NCBI GenBank assembly: GCA_016931535.1
Contig: JAFGEP010000142.1
Span: 1 to 51,848, forward strand
Direction: 5' to 3'
Length of the DNA: 51,848 nucleotides
Source of the DNA: Bradymonadales bacterium
Lineage (GTDB): Bacteria > Myxococcota_A > Bradymonadia > JAFGEP01
Of the stretch, positions 16,698 through 24,075 are shown one piece after another. Positions within the stretch are counted from its first letter, which is position 1; every line of letters starts with the position of its first letter. Under the pieces are notes generated by a model. It was not told the origin of the DNA, made no database searches, and was given only the letters and a program-made list of their open reading frames with translations. Made by a program: the position numbers and the translations under genes.

Positions 16698-16875
16698 GAT
16701 TCACACCACCTGCATCAAAGAGGTTCCGCAAGTAGGAGACCCTCTTGAACATACCCAAAACGGGCCCAGGGCGCCAGGGGGAGCGTTCGACTTCGTGCTG
16801 CCAGACGGGATCTTCAATCCACAGGCTACATTGGCCATGGGCCGCCCCTCCGCCGCGGTTCACGTATGGTTGCCG

Positions 16876-17130
16876 TCAGGGAAAGCTGTAGGCATCCAGC
16901 AAGAAAAACGGTCGCTGGAAAGCGAAGCGGAACAGCAACGACACCAAGACGAACAACACCACGAAGCTGATGGCGAACAGGGATAACAGCTCCAAAGGCC
17001 GCCGCCCGCGCGAGAGCAGGGCCACCAGGGCGATGGAGAAGAACAGGTCGATGGGCAGGATGTACAGCAGAATATCCCGGTCCAAAAAGAGGACAAACGC
17101 GATCACCGCTTCATAACGGGAGTTAGCCAT
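16876..17130 (-). CDS. Small two-helix membrane protein
   Basis: An 84-residue, strongly hydrophobic protein with two or three predicted membrane helices (about 8-40 and 48-70) separated by a basic loop (RGRRPLE). The ATG at 17130 lies inside the end of the CPBP protease gene (eight-base overlap), so translation is probably coupled. No family is recognised. As a small membrane protein following a CPBP-type protease it might be a substrate, a cofactor, or an exporter part; nothing in the sequence decides among these. Confidence 0.6.
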   Translation of the reverse strand: MANSRYEAVIAFVLFLDRDILLYILPIDLFFSIALVALLSRGRRPLELLSLFAISFVVLFVLVSLLFRFAFQRPFFLLDAYSFP

Positions 17131-17734
17131 TGTCGCCCTCGCTCCCCTCCGATTGCCACCGTTTGCGATACATCGCGCTCAAGTTCAAGTAGTTGATGGT
17201 GAAATGAGCGACCACCGCCACCAGGATGCTACCGGTATATTCAACCGCCACCCCAAATGCAAACCCCAACAGCGTCGCGATCACCACCAGCGGGGCAAAC
17301 TGCCGCATGACCCGGATCATCTCCTCGATCTTTCCCGGGGAAACCCCGTGCACCAACCCGAATATCAGGCTGGATGGCACCAGGCCAAGCCAGGGCAACA
17401 GCACCCCCCGAAACAGGATCTCCTCCCCCAGACCGCTCGCCAGGGCGATCACCAGCGCATCGGCCGGTCTCAGGTAGCCCAGGACCTCCCGAAAACGCTG
17501 GGTCAGGGCCCGCGACCAGGCAAACCAACGGTCCAGAAGGAAGCTCGCCAGCACCACCACCCCCCCCATGCCGGCTCCCAACGCCAGGTCCAACAGCGGC
17601 CGGTTGGCGCGTTCCGGAAAGGGCCGGAAGGGATCGATGTCCAGAAATAGCACGGCGATCAGATAGGAACCCCCGCCCATGACCAGGTAGAAGGCCAGAA
17701 CCACCCGATTGGGGAGACGGGGCCTCCGAGTCAT
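17123..17734 (-). CDS. CPBP family intramembrane metalloprotease
   Basis: A 203-residue polytopic membrane protein with the CPBP (Abi, CAAX-protease-like) motifs: motif 1 GEEILFRG with Glu104, Glu105 and Arg109; motif 2 FGLVHG with His129; motif 3 AHFTINYLN with His177 and Asn181. All putative metal ligands are present, so an active glutamate-type intramembrane protease is expected. About six hydrophobic segments are seen. In other bacteria such proteins process peptides or confer bacteriocin self-immunity; the substrate here is unknown. The gene is preceded by GAGGAGG and its ATG overlaps the stop of a short upstream reading frame; its own end overlaps the next small membrane gene. Confidence 0.88.
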   Translation of the reverse strand: MTRRPRLPNRVVLAFYLVMGGGSYLIAVLFLDIDPFRPFPERANRPLLDLALGAGMGGVVVLASFLLDRWFAWSRALTQRFREVLGYLRPADALVIALASGLGEEILFRGVLLPWLGLVPSSLIFGLVHGVSPGKIEEMIRVMRQFAPLVVIATLLGFAFGVAVEYTGSILVAVVAHFTINYLNLSAMYRKRWQSEGSEGDNG

Positions 17735-17883
17735 CTCGCCTCCTCAGCGCTGGTCGCACCCACCAGCGATCGACAGGCAGCCTCCAGATTCAAGGCGGCC
17801 AGCCACATCGTGCCATCCCGCGCGGGCAACACGGGCAGGGAAGGCCAACTACGGTCCGGTTGGAGGTCAAGGCGATGCATCAT
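17731..17883 (-). CDS. Possible 50-residue linking gene
   Basis: A 50-codon frame starts with two ATGs at 17883/17880, inside the last codons of the FG-GAP lipoprotein gene (17-base overlap), and ends in a TGA that overlaps the ATG of the CPBP gene. The product begins MMHRLDLQPD and ends GATSAEEAR, with an amphipathic stretch (MWLAALNLEAACRSLVG). Exact coupling geometry at both ends is the main reason to list it. It has no good ribosome binding site of its own and no recognised family. It might be a peptide made only by translational coupling, or a chance frame. Confidence 0.35.
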   Translation of the reverse strand: MMHRLDLQPDRSWPSLPVLPARDGTMWLAALNLEAACRSLVGATSAEEAR

Positions 17884-20611
17884 TTCGCCACAGGATAGCA
17901 CCGAACCCGGGGTGCAGGGTGATCAGCTCCAGGTCATTGTCCCGATCCAGGTCGGCCAGCACCGGGGATCGAGCCGCGCTGTGCCACGATGGCAGCAGCC
18001 GTACCTCCACCACGCCGTCGCGCCACCAGATCACACTGGGCGCTGTTTCGGGTGAGGTCATCACCACCTCGTCCAGACCGTCGCCGTTCAGATCGCCCAG
18101 GGCGATGCCATGGGCCGGATCGTTCGAAAGGATGGTCACCTCCGGGTCGACGATCCGCTCGCTGTCGAGCGCGTTCTCCAGCAAGGCCACTCCCGACGGA
18201 CCCGCGATGACCAGGTCGTACCGATCCGCCCCGGTCACATGTCCCGACGCCAGATCGGCCAGATGGGTCATCGCCAGCCCGATCCCGATCCCTTCCGCGT
18301 AGCTCGCTCCCTCTTCGGAGCGATAGACGGTCAAGAAACCCTGCTCATTGAGAACCAGAAGCTCCGACCAGCCGTCCCCATCGATGTCGGCGGAGCGGAC
18401 CAGCACCGCATCCGATGCCACCTGTTGTGCCGGCACCAGGTCGCAGCGGGCTGTGGAGTAAAGGAGGATCAGCCCTCCCTCTTGAAGGCGAACCCCGACC
18501 CAGCTGGTGGTTCCCAGTCGCTTCAGCTCCACCAGACCGCCCGCCCGATGTTCCAGCTGGATCTCCACCGGCGGGCCGTACACGGCCGGGCCCAGGCTGG
18601 GATAGCAGGTGATCCGGCCCTCTTCGCCGGTCGAGATGACATCGGCGATCCCATCCCCCGTGACATCGGTCAGCACGAGCTGGACCACGTCAGGAGTTGC
18701 CGGCAGGGTCATCGAGTCGCTCCAGAACCAGCCCCCGCTGTACCCGCGGAGCAACAGGTGGGCCGGTGCACCGTCCACCGTGGTGCCGGCCACCACCAGG
18801 TCGGTGTAGCCGTTGGAGAGAAAATCACCGGTCATGACAGCGATCCCACCGCCCGTGTACACACCCCCGGGAGCATCCAGCTCACCGGTTCCTGGACGGG
18901 TTGGAATGGCCACGGCCTGCGCGCCGCCCGCCTCCAGAAGGAGCAGCTCGCCAAGTCCGTCTCCGTCCAGATCGGCGGTCAGGGGGGATCCCAGATCCGG
19001 GCCTGCCATGCACCAGCCGGCGGTCTGGACCAGTTCTGCCGACCGCTTCTCCAGGCGGAATCCGGGCAGCTGGGCCGGAACCGTCAGGATCTCGTGTAGG
19101 CCATCCTCCTCGATGTCCACCAGGTATCGCCGAGATTCTGCTCCCTCGATGGCCGGGATCTCGATCGAGAGGTCAAGCCCCCAATCGCCCGACGGACCGG
19201 GGCCGAACCGCCCTACCCGGTCCTCTGAAATGGCCAGCAGAATGGGCCAGAGGCCGCCTTCCTCCAGCTCGACCACCGGGCCGGCATACCCTGCGCTGCC
19301 CGCAATCGGCCTTTCTTCCCGGAACACACCGGTTTCCACCCCCTCGGCCAGGGCAAAGACGTCCTGCAGCTCCATCAGCAGGTCGGCGGACTGGTCACCT
19401 TCCAGGTCGACCAGCTGGATCCGCCTGGGCAGCGCCGGTCCCCAGGAGGCGATGGCGGGTCCGATCAGCCCATCGGACACAGCCGGATAGACCAGCCGAT
19501 TCCCCTGCTCGTCCACCACCAGGATATCGTCGTCACCATCCCCTTCCAGGTCGAACAATGCCGTCGCCAGCGCGAGATGGTCGCTATCGTGGACCGTCAC
19601 CACCTCGCCGATTCGGCCCGAAAAAAAGGCTACCACCTGACCTGCACCGGTTTGCACCACCACATCCGCCAAGCCGTCCCGGTCGAGATGACCGACCTCG
19701 ACCGACTCGACCGGCTGGTCCAGCAGCAGATCGAACCGCGGCGGCTGCTCGTCGAGATCGACCAGGTAGCACGCCTGGTCGGTCCCCACCACCAGCTCGT
19801 CGACCAGGTCCGAGTCCACATCTCCAGCCGCCCAGAGGCGCGCTCCCTGCGGAAGTGAGTGGACCTGGACCCCCCCTGTGAGCCGGGCGTCGTCGGTGAA
19901 CACGAACAGGCTATTGTTGAGCACGACCCGGCGGTTGTTGGGAAACGCCAGGATCACGTTTTGGGGGCCGAAGCGGCCGGGCAACGGGGGGGTGACAAAG
20001 GTCAGCCTGGAGCGGTCCACCACCGTCAGACCCGTTCCGGTAATGCCGGCGATGGTGACACTGGCTGGTGCCTCGAACCCGACCCCTTCGGCGGTGACCA
20101 GGGTGCCTCCCCGCTGGCGGATCCGATCGGGCGTCAGCCGGTAGACGTAGACGGGCGAGGCGACCACCGTGAAGGTACCGGTAGAGCTGGCCGACAGGAG
20201 TCCATCCGAGGCGGTGAACTCCACCAGGAAGGGGCTGTCCTGGGAGGCTCCCAGAGGAGGTGTCCAGGTTAAAACGCCGTGCTGCCGGTCGAACTGGGAG
20301 CCGGGGGGCAACGGGTGGGCCGAGAACACCAGCCTGGTGCCCTCCGGATCGTAGGCCGAGAGGACCAGCTGGAACAACTGTCCCTCTTCCACCTGGTGGG
20401 TGCCGACCGGAGCCAGGATGGGGGCTCGGTTTCCCGAGTCAAAGCCCTGGTCGAGGTCGTAAGGGGGGATGTCAAAGCAGCCCGAGCAACCGAAGATCTG
20501 ACCGATCAGCCCTACAAGTAGGAGGCTGGCAGCCCAATCTCCCAGGACCCGTCGCCGCCGGCCTCTCAGGTTGGTTGATCGTCTTTGCGGGTGTTGAAGA
20601 TCGACTGCCAC
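17867..20611 (-). CDS. Large FG-GAP/VCBS-repeat lipoprotein
   Basis: A 914-residue exported lipoprotein. From GTG 20611 there is a basic leader (NLRGRRRRVLGD), a hydrophobic segment and a lipobox IFGC. Then come a putative Ig-like domain (about residues 65-150), an IPT/TIG-like domain (about 155-245), and a long region with at least nine Dx[DEN]xDGxxE-type loops (for example DLDGDGLGELLLLE, DVTGDGIADV, DIDGDGWSEL, DLNGDGLDEV). These are calcium-binding FG-GAP/VCBS repeats that fold as beta propellers. Such proteins act in adhesion or carbohydrate binding outside the cell. The start codon is uncertain, as no ribosome binding site is visible; longer readings would run into the divergent sigma-54 activator gene and lose the signal sequence. 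Confidence 0.85.
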   Translation of the reverse strand: MAVDLQHPQRRSTNLRGRRRRVLGDWAASLLLVGLIGQIFGCSGCFDIPPYDLDQGFDSGNRAPILAPVGTHQVEEGQLFQLVLSAYDPEGTRLVFSAHPLPPGSQFDRQHGVLTWTPPLGASQDSPFLVEFTASDGLLSASSTGTFTVVASPVYVYRLTPDRIRQRGGTLVTAEGVGFEAPASVTIAGITGTGLTVVDRSRLTFVTPPLPGRFGPQNVILAFPNNRRVVLNNSLFVFTDDARLTGGVQVHSLPQGARLWAAGDVDSDLVDELVVGTDQACYLVDLDEQPPRFDLLLDQPVESVEVGHLDRDGLADVVVQTGAGQVVAFFSGRIGEVVTVHDSDHLALATALFDLEGDGDDDILVVDEQGNRLVYPAVSDGLIGPAIASWGPALPRRIQLVDLEGDQSADLLMELQDVFALAEGVETGVFREERPIAGSAGYAGPVVELEEGGLWPILLAISEDRVGRFGPGPSGDWGLDLSIEIPAIEGAESRRYLVDIEEDGLHEILTVPAQLPGFRLEKRSAELVQTAGWCMAGPDLGSPLTADLDGDGLGELLLLEAGGAQAVAIPTRPGTGELDAPGGVYTGGGIAVMTGDFLSNGYTDLVVAGTTVDGAPAHLLLRGYSGGWFWSDSMTLPATPDVVQLVLTDVTGDGIADVISTGEEGRITCYPSLGPAVYGPPVEIQLEHRAGGLVELKRLGTTSWVGVRLQEGGLILLYSTARCDLVPAQQVASDAVLVRSADIDGDGWSELLVLNEQGFLTVYRSEEGASYAEGIGIGLAMTHLADLASGHVTGADRYDLVIAGPSGVALLENALDSERIVDPEVTILSNDPAHGIALGDLNGDGLDEVVMTSPETAPSVIWWRDGVVEVRLLPSWHSAARSPVLADLDRDNDLELITLHPGFGAILWRNDASP

Positions 20612-20768
20612 GGCACCATGTTCACGCAGGTTGGGACAGAATGGGAGCGAAGCCCGGGCCGCTGTACGCATTCTATCCGATGCCCGGAGGAAATACGACA
20701 AGCAAGCGGGTTCGCTTTGCTGGCCAGCCGTCGGCCGAGCCGAAGAGAAAGACGGAGATCGACAGAGC

Positions 20769-20797
20769 TTGCCCGGCGAGCCACTCTTGGATAGTGT
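20769..20797 (+). promoter_or_regulatory. Possible promoter giving a leaderless mRNA
   Basis: TTGCCC (20769-20774), 17-bp spacer, TAGTGT (20792-20797). Initiation seven bases on would fall at the A of ATG 20804, and no Shine-Dalgarno sequence precedes that ATG. The hexamers are weak, so this is tentative. Confidence 0.3.
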
Positions 20798-20803
20798 GCC
20801 ATC

Positions 20804-22255
20804 ATGTCCGACGATCCATCCCAGACCGGCGACCTGACGCGGACAACCCAGGAGATCAAGGGTTTGCCCACCTCGAGCGCTCGGCACGCCAAGGTCTGGG
20901 TGGAGGTCATCGAAGGCCCGAACCAGGGCAAGCGGATGGAGCTGACCCGATCCAGCCTGGTCATCGGCAGCGACCCTTCCTGTGGGCTGGTGCTCAGCGA
21001 TCCGACCGCCTCCCGGCGACACTGCCAGATCACGCTGGGACCGACCGGTTTTTACCTGTATGACCTGGGCTCCACCAATGGCACCTTCGTGGACGGATTG
21101 CGGCTGGGGGAGGTGGTGCTACAGGACGGCGTCCGGATCGAGGTGGGCAACACCGCCTTGCGTTTCCGGGCAGTGGCCTCACCGCTGGACCTGGACTCGC
21201 CGGTGAACCGCCTCAAGGTACCCCTCCTGGGGACAAGCCCTCCGATGCAGGCCATCGTGGAGCAGATTCTGAAGATTGCGCCCACCGATCTGTCGGTGAT
21301 CATCGAGGGAGACACCGGCACCGGCAAGGAGCTGGTGGCGCGGGCCATCCACGCCCATAGCCAACGCGCGTCCCGGCCTTTCGTGGTCTTCGATTGCAGT
21401 GCTTTTCCCCCCTCTCTGCTGGAGAGCGAGCTGTACGGACACGAGAAAGGCGCGTTCTCGGGTGCCATCCACCTGCACAAGGGGGTATTCGAGCGGGCAG
21501 ATGAGGGGACCATCTTCTTCGACGAGCTAGGGGAGATGGGACCGGAGTTCCAGCCCAAGTTTCTGCGAGCCATCGAATCGGGGGAGATCCGACGGGTGGG
21601 GGGCGAGCAGACCAGCCAGGTCGATGTGCGGGTCATCGTGGCGACCAACCGAGACCTGGAGCAGATGATCGCGGCGGGCCGGTTCCGCCAGGACCTGTTT
21701 TACCGGCTGGCCAAGGTCCGCCTCAAGATTCCCCCTTTGCGGGGGCGGAACGAGGACATCGCGGTCCTGGTGGACCATTTTCTGCGCCAGGCCGGCTACA
21801 CGGGGCGCAAGACCCCCGTGGTGACAGCCGATGCCCTGGACGTGCTGTCTGCCTATAGTTGGCCCGGCAACGTCCGGGAGCTGAAGAACATCATCGAGCG
21901 GGCGGCGGCGCTTTGCGAAGGGAGGCGCATCACCGGGGATTTCCTCCGGGGCCAGCTGGGGATGAACGCGGGCACCTCGGCTTCCGATCCCGCTTTCCCC
22001 CCTGCAGCTCCCTTCTCCAGCCACTTTCTGCCCAGCGAGAATGAAGTGGTCGTCCCGCTCAAAGATGCCAAGGAGCGGATCCTGTCCGACTTCGAGCGGG
22101 AGTATCTCCGCCAGCTCTTGGATCGGCATCGTCAGAACGTCTCGCAGGTGGCGCGCGAGGCCCAGATCGACCGCCGCCACCTGTACCGGCTATTGAAAAA
22201 GCACAACCTGTTGGATCAACAGGGCGAACAGGAGGAACCGGATTCCGACGGCTGA
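20804..22255 (+). CDS. FHA-domain sigma-54 activator with GAFSGA loop
   Basis: A 483-residue enhancer-binding protein. FHA domain at about residues 28-120 (IGSDPSCGLVLSD, RRHC, LGSTNGTFVDG), AAA+ domain at about 140-370 with Walker A GDTGTGKE from Gly169, and a C-terminal Fis-type helix-turn-helix (about 440-473, NVSQVAREAQIDRRHLYRLL). The sigma-54 contact loop is GAFSGA (from Gly216) and not GAFTGA; Thr-to-Ser is the mildest change and occurs in some FHA-type activators. There is no GAF or receiver domain, so control is again likely via phosphothreonine binding. It is divergent from the FG-GAP lipoprotein gene and followed by a PEGA/TPR gene. It is a paralogue of the activator at 8432. Confidence 0.92.
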   Translation: MSDDPSQTGDLTRTTQEIKGLPTSSARHAKVWVEVIEGPNQGKRMELTRSSLVIGSDPSCGLVLSDPTASRRHCQITLGPTGFYLYDLGSTNGTFVDGLRLGEVVLQDGVRIEVGNTALRFRAVASPLDLDSPVNRLKVPLLGTSPPMQAIVEQILKIAPTDLSVIIEGDTGTGKELVARAIHAHSQRASRPFVVFDCSAFPPSLLESELYGHEKGAFSGAIHLHKGVFERADEGTIFFDELGEMGPEFQPKFLRAIESGEIRRVGGEQTSQVDVRVIVATNRDLEQMIAAGRFRQDLFYRLAKVRLKIPPLRGRNEDIAVLVDHFLRQAGYTGRKTPVVTADALDVLSAYSWPGNVRELKNIIERAAALCEGRRITGDFLRGQLGMNAGTSASDPAFPPAAPFSSHFLPSENEVVVPLKDAKERILSDFEREYLRQLLDRHRQNVSQVAREAQIDRRHLYRLLKKHNLLDQQGEQEEPDSDG

Positions 22256-22307
22256 GATCCCGATCCTCGCCGAGGTCTCCGGATCTCGATTGTACCGGAG
22301 GGAAAAA

Positions 22308-23849
22308 GTGAAACAGACAACCGATCGAAATGGCGGCCTCTGGATGGTTTGGGGCCCGCTCGTGGCCCTGGCGGTCTTGCTGTGCGCCGGCGGAGCCTCG
22401 GCACAGAGTCAGGGAGACCTCGATGCAGCCCGGGAGCAGTTCCGCCTTGGGAACGAGGCCTACCAGGCCGAGCGGTGGCAGGAGGCCATCCAGTACTTCG
22501 AACGAGCCAACAGCATCGTGCCCAATGTCCGCCTCATGCTCTACATCGGCCAGTGCTACCTGGCCATGGACGACCCCTTCCGCGCCCTGGAGTACATACG
22601 GACCTATGCCAACTCTTCCGAGGCAGCCTACGGGGAGGTGGTGGAGCTGCTCCACGCGCTGGAGCAGACCCAAAACCTCGCTCTGGAACGGGCACAGCGG
22701 GCGGTGGACCATGCCTGGCGACTGGCCCGCGGTGGCGATGACCGGGACATCGCCTCCCGCGCCATCAGCGATATCCGCGTGGTCCCCATCCAGATCAGGA
22801 GCACCCCCAGTGGCGCCTCGGTCTTCGTGGACGACGAGAGCCTCGGACCGGTCGGCCGGACCCCGCTGGATACCCAGCTGTTCGTCGGCGTGCATCACAT
22901 CATCGTCCGGCTGGACCACTACCAGCCCTTTGTCCAGCGGATCGCCGTCGCTCCCCTCGATGGTGGTCCGGTGCCGTTGGTATCAGCCGTGTTGCAGCGC
23001 GGTCAGGCCGAGGTCGACATCCGGGTCAACCCCATCACCGCCCGCGTCACCTACATCACCGATGACGGGCAGACCTTCAACCTGGGCCAGGGAGGGTTCA
23101 CCGGGACGTTGCCCGCCGGACGCGGCGTGTTTCTGGTCCAGCACGCCGGCCAGGAACGGCGCATCGAGCAGGCGGTGATGGGAACCGGCGACGTCGAGCG
23201 GTTCACCCTCAACCTCAACCCGGCCGACGACATACGACCCACCGAGGTGCAGCTCGGTACCCTGGTGGTGCGATCCAACCTTCACCACGCCACCATCAGC
23301 GTGGACGGAGCCGCCATGGGGGAGGGCATCGGCGAGTACGAGCGGGATCTCAGGCCCGGACCCCACACCGTGCGCGTCTCCCAGGAGGGATACCAGACCG
23401 TGACCGACCTGGTGAACATCACCTCCGGCGAGAGATTGACCTGGGTCGCGCCCACCCGGCTGGAAGAGGTCGGTGGCATCCCCTGGGGCGGGATCGTGAC
23501 GGGAGCGCTCGGGGCGGGGGCCATCGTGACGGGGGTGGTCTTCGGTGTGGCCGCCTCGGACAGCGAAACCCAGTTCAACGATTGCCAGCTGGACCCCGCT
23601 TGCGGGTACGACGAGGGCGACGGATACCGTGGTGATGCCAAGACCAACGCCCTGATCGCCGATATCAGCTTCGGGGTTGGCGCCGCCCTGGCGGTCACCA
23701 GTGTCGTGTTGTTCTTGACCGCCGGTCCCAAGGAGCAGGCCAGCGCTTCGGCTGGACTCCCCTTCAGTGTGGCGGCGGGTCCTCTCGCCGGCGGGTTTGG
23801 CGCCCTGTTGCGGTTTGACAGCAGCATTTTTTCGCTCCAGTCCTGGTAG
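22308..23849 (+). CDS. Exported TPR-PEGA protein with C-terminal membrane segments
   Basis: A 513-residue protein. GTG 22308 follows CGGAGGG and gives a signal peptide ending GGASAQ. Residues about 30-120 are TPR-like (FRLGNEAYQAERWQEAIQYFERA). Two PEGA modules follow, one around residue 155 (IRSTPSGASVFVDDESLG) and one around 320 (VVRSNLHHATISVDGAAMG). Two hydrophobic segments near the end (about residues 394-418 and 445-470) flank a short loop with two cysteines. PEGA domains are beta-strand modules of surface proteins. The layout of TPR plus PEGA plus terminal helices is common in myxobacterial envelope proteins next to kinases or FHA regulators. It is probably the output or sensory partner of the activator encoded 52 bases upstream. 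Confidence 0.8.
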   Translation: MKQTTDRNGGLWMVWGPLVALAVLLCAGGASAQSQGDLDAAREQFRLGNEAYQAERWQEAIQYFERANSIVPNVRLMLYIGQCYLAMDDPFRALEYIRTYANSSEAAYGEVVELLHALEQTQNLALERAQRAVDHAWRLARGGDDRDIASRAISDIRVVPIQIRSTPSGASVFVDDESLGPVGRTPLDTQLFVGVHHIIVRLDHYQPFVQRIAVAPLDGGPVPLVSAVLQRGQAEVDIRVNPITARVTYITDDGQTFNLGQGGFTGTLPAGRGVFLVQHAGQERRIEQAVMGTGDVERFTLNLNPADDIRPTEVQLGTLVVRSNLHHATISVDGAAMGEGIGEYERDLRPGPHTVRVSQEGYQTVTDLVNITSGERLTWVAPTRLEEVGGIPWGGIVTGALGAGAIVTGVVFGVAASDSETQFNDCQLDPACGYDEGDGYRGDAKTNALIADISFGVGAALAVTSVVLFLTAGPKEQASASAGLPFSVAAGPLAGGFGALLRFDSSIFSLQSW

Positions 23850-23862
23850 GGGAGGTGGACCG

Positions 23863-24030
23863 ATGAAGAGCATCCGAAATGCCCTGTTGGCGTTGGTGGC
23901 GGCCCTGGTGATCCTGTCTGGCCTGTGGGCTGGTTGCAGCCTGCTTCTGGACCTCAAGGAATGCGAGACGACCGAGGACTGCAAGACCGAAGGCAAGATC
24001 TGCGACGACGGCGTCTGCGTTCCCGAGTGA
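23863..24030 (+). CDS. 55-residue Cys-rich lipoprotein
   Basis: ATG 23863, preceded by GGGGAGGTGG, encodes 55 residues. A lipoprotein signal ends in LWAGC (mature Cys25), and the 31-residue mature part has four more cysteines at 34, 40, 47 and 52 (CETTEDCKTEGKICDDGVC). The spacing recalls the Cys-rich knots in the carboxypeptidase-like protein (11045) and the vWA lipoprotein (15381). A compact disulfide-bonded domain anchored in the membrane is predicted. It lies 13 bases after the TPR-PEGA gene and so is in its operon. Confidence 0.75.
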   Translation: MKSIRNALLALVAALVILSGLWAGCSLLLDLKECETTEDCKTEGKICDDGVCVPE

Positions 24031-24075
24031 CCTCCAGCTGGCGGACGCATGATCCACCACACAGGTGGCAGACCG

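Noticed and set aside
20612..21022. N-terminal extension of the FG-GAP lipoprotein
   Set aside because: It would overlap the divergent sigma-54 activator gene by more than 200 bases and bury the lipoprotein signal inside the chain.
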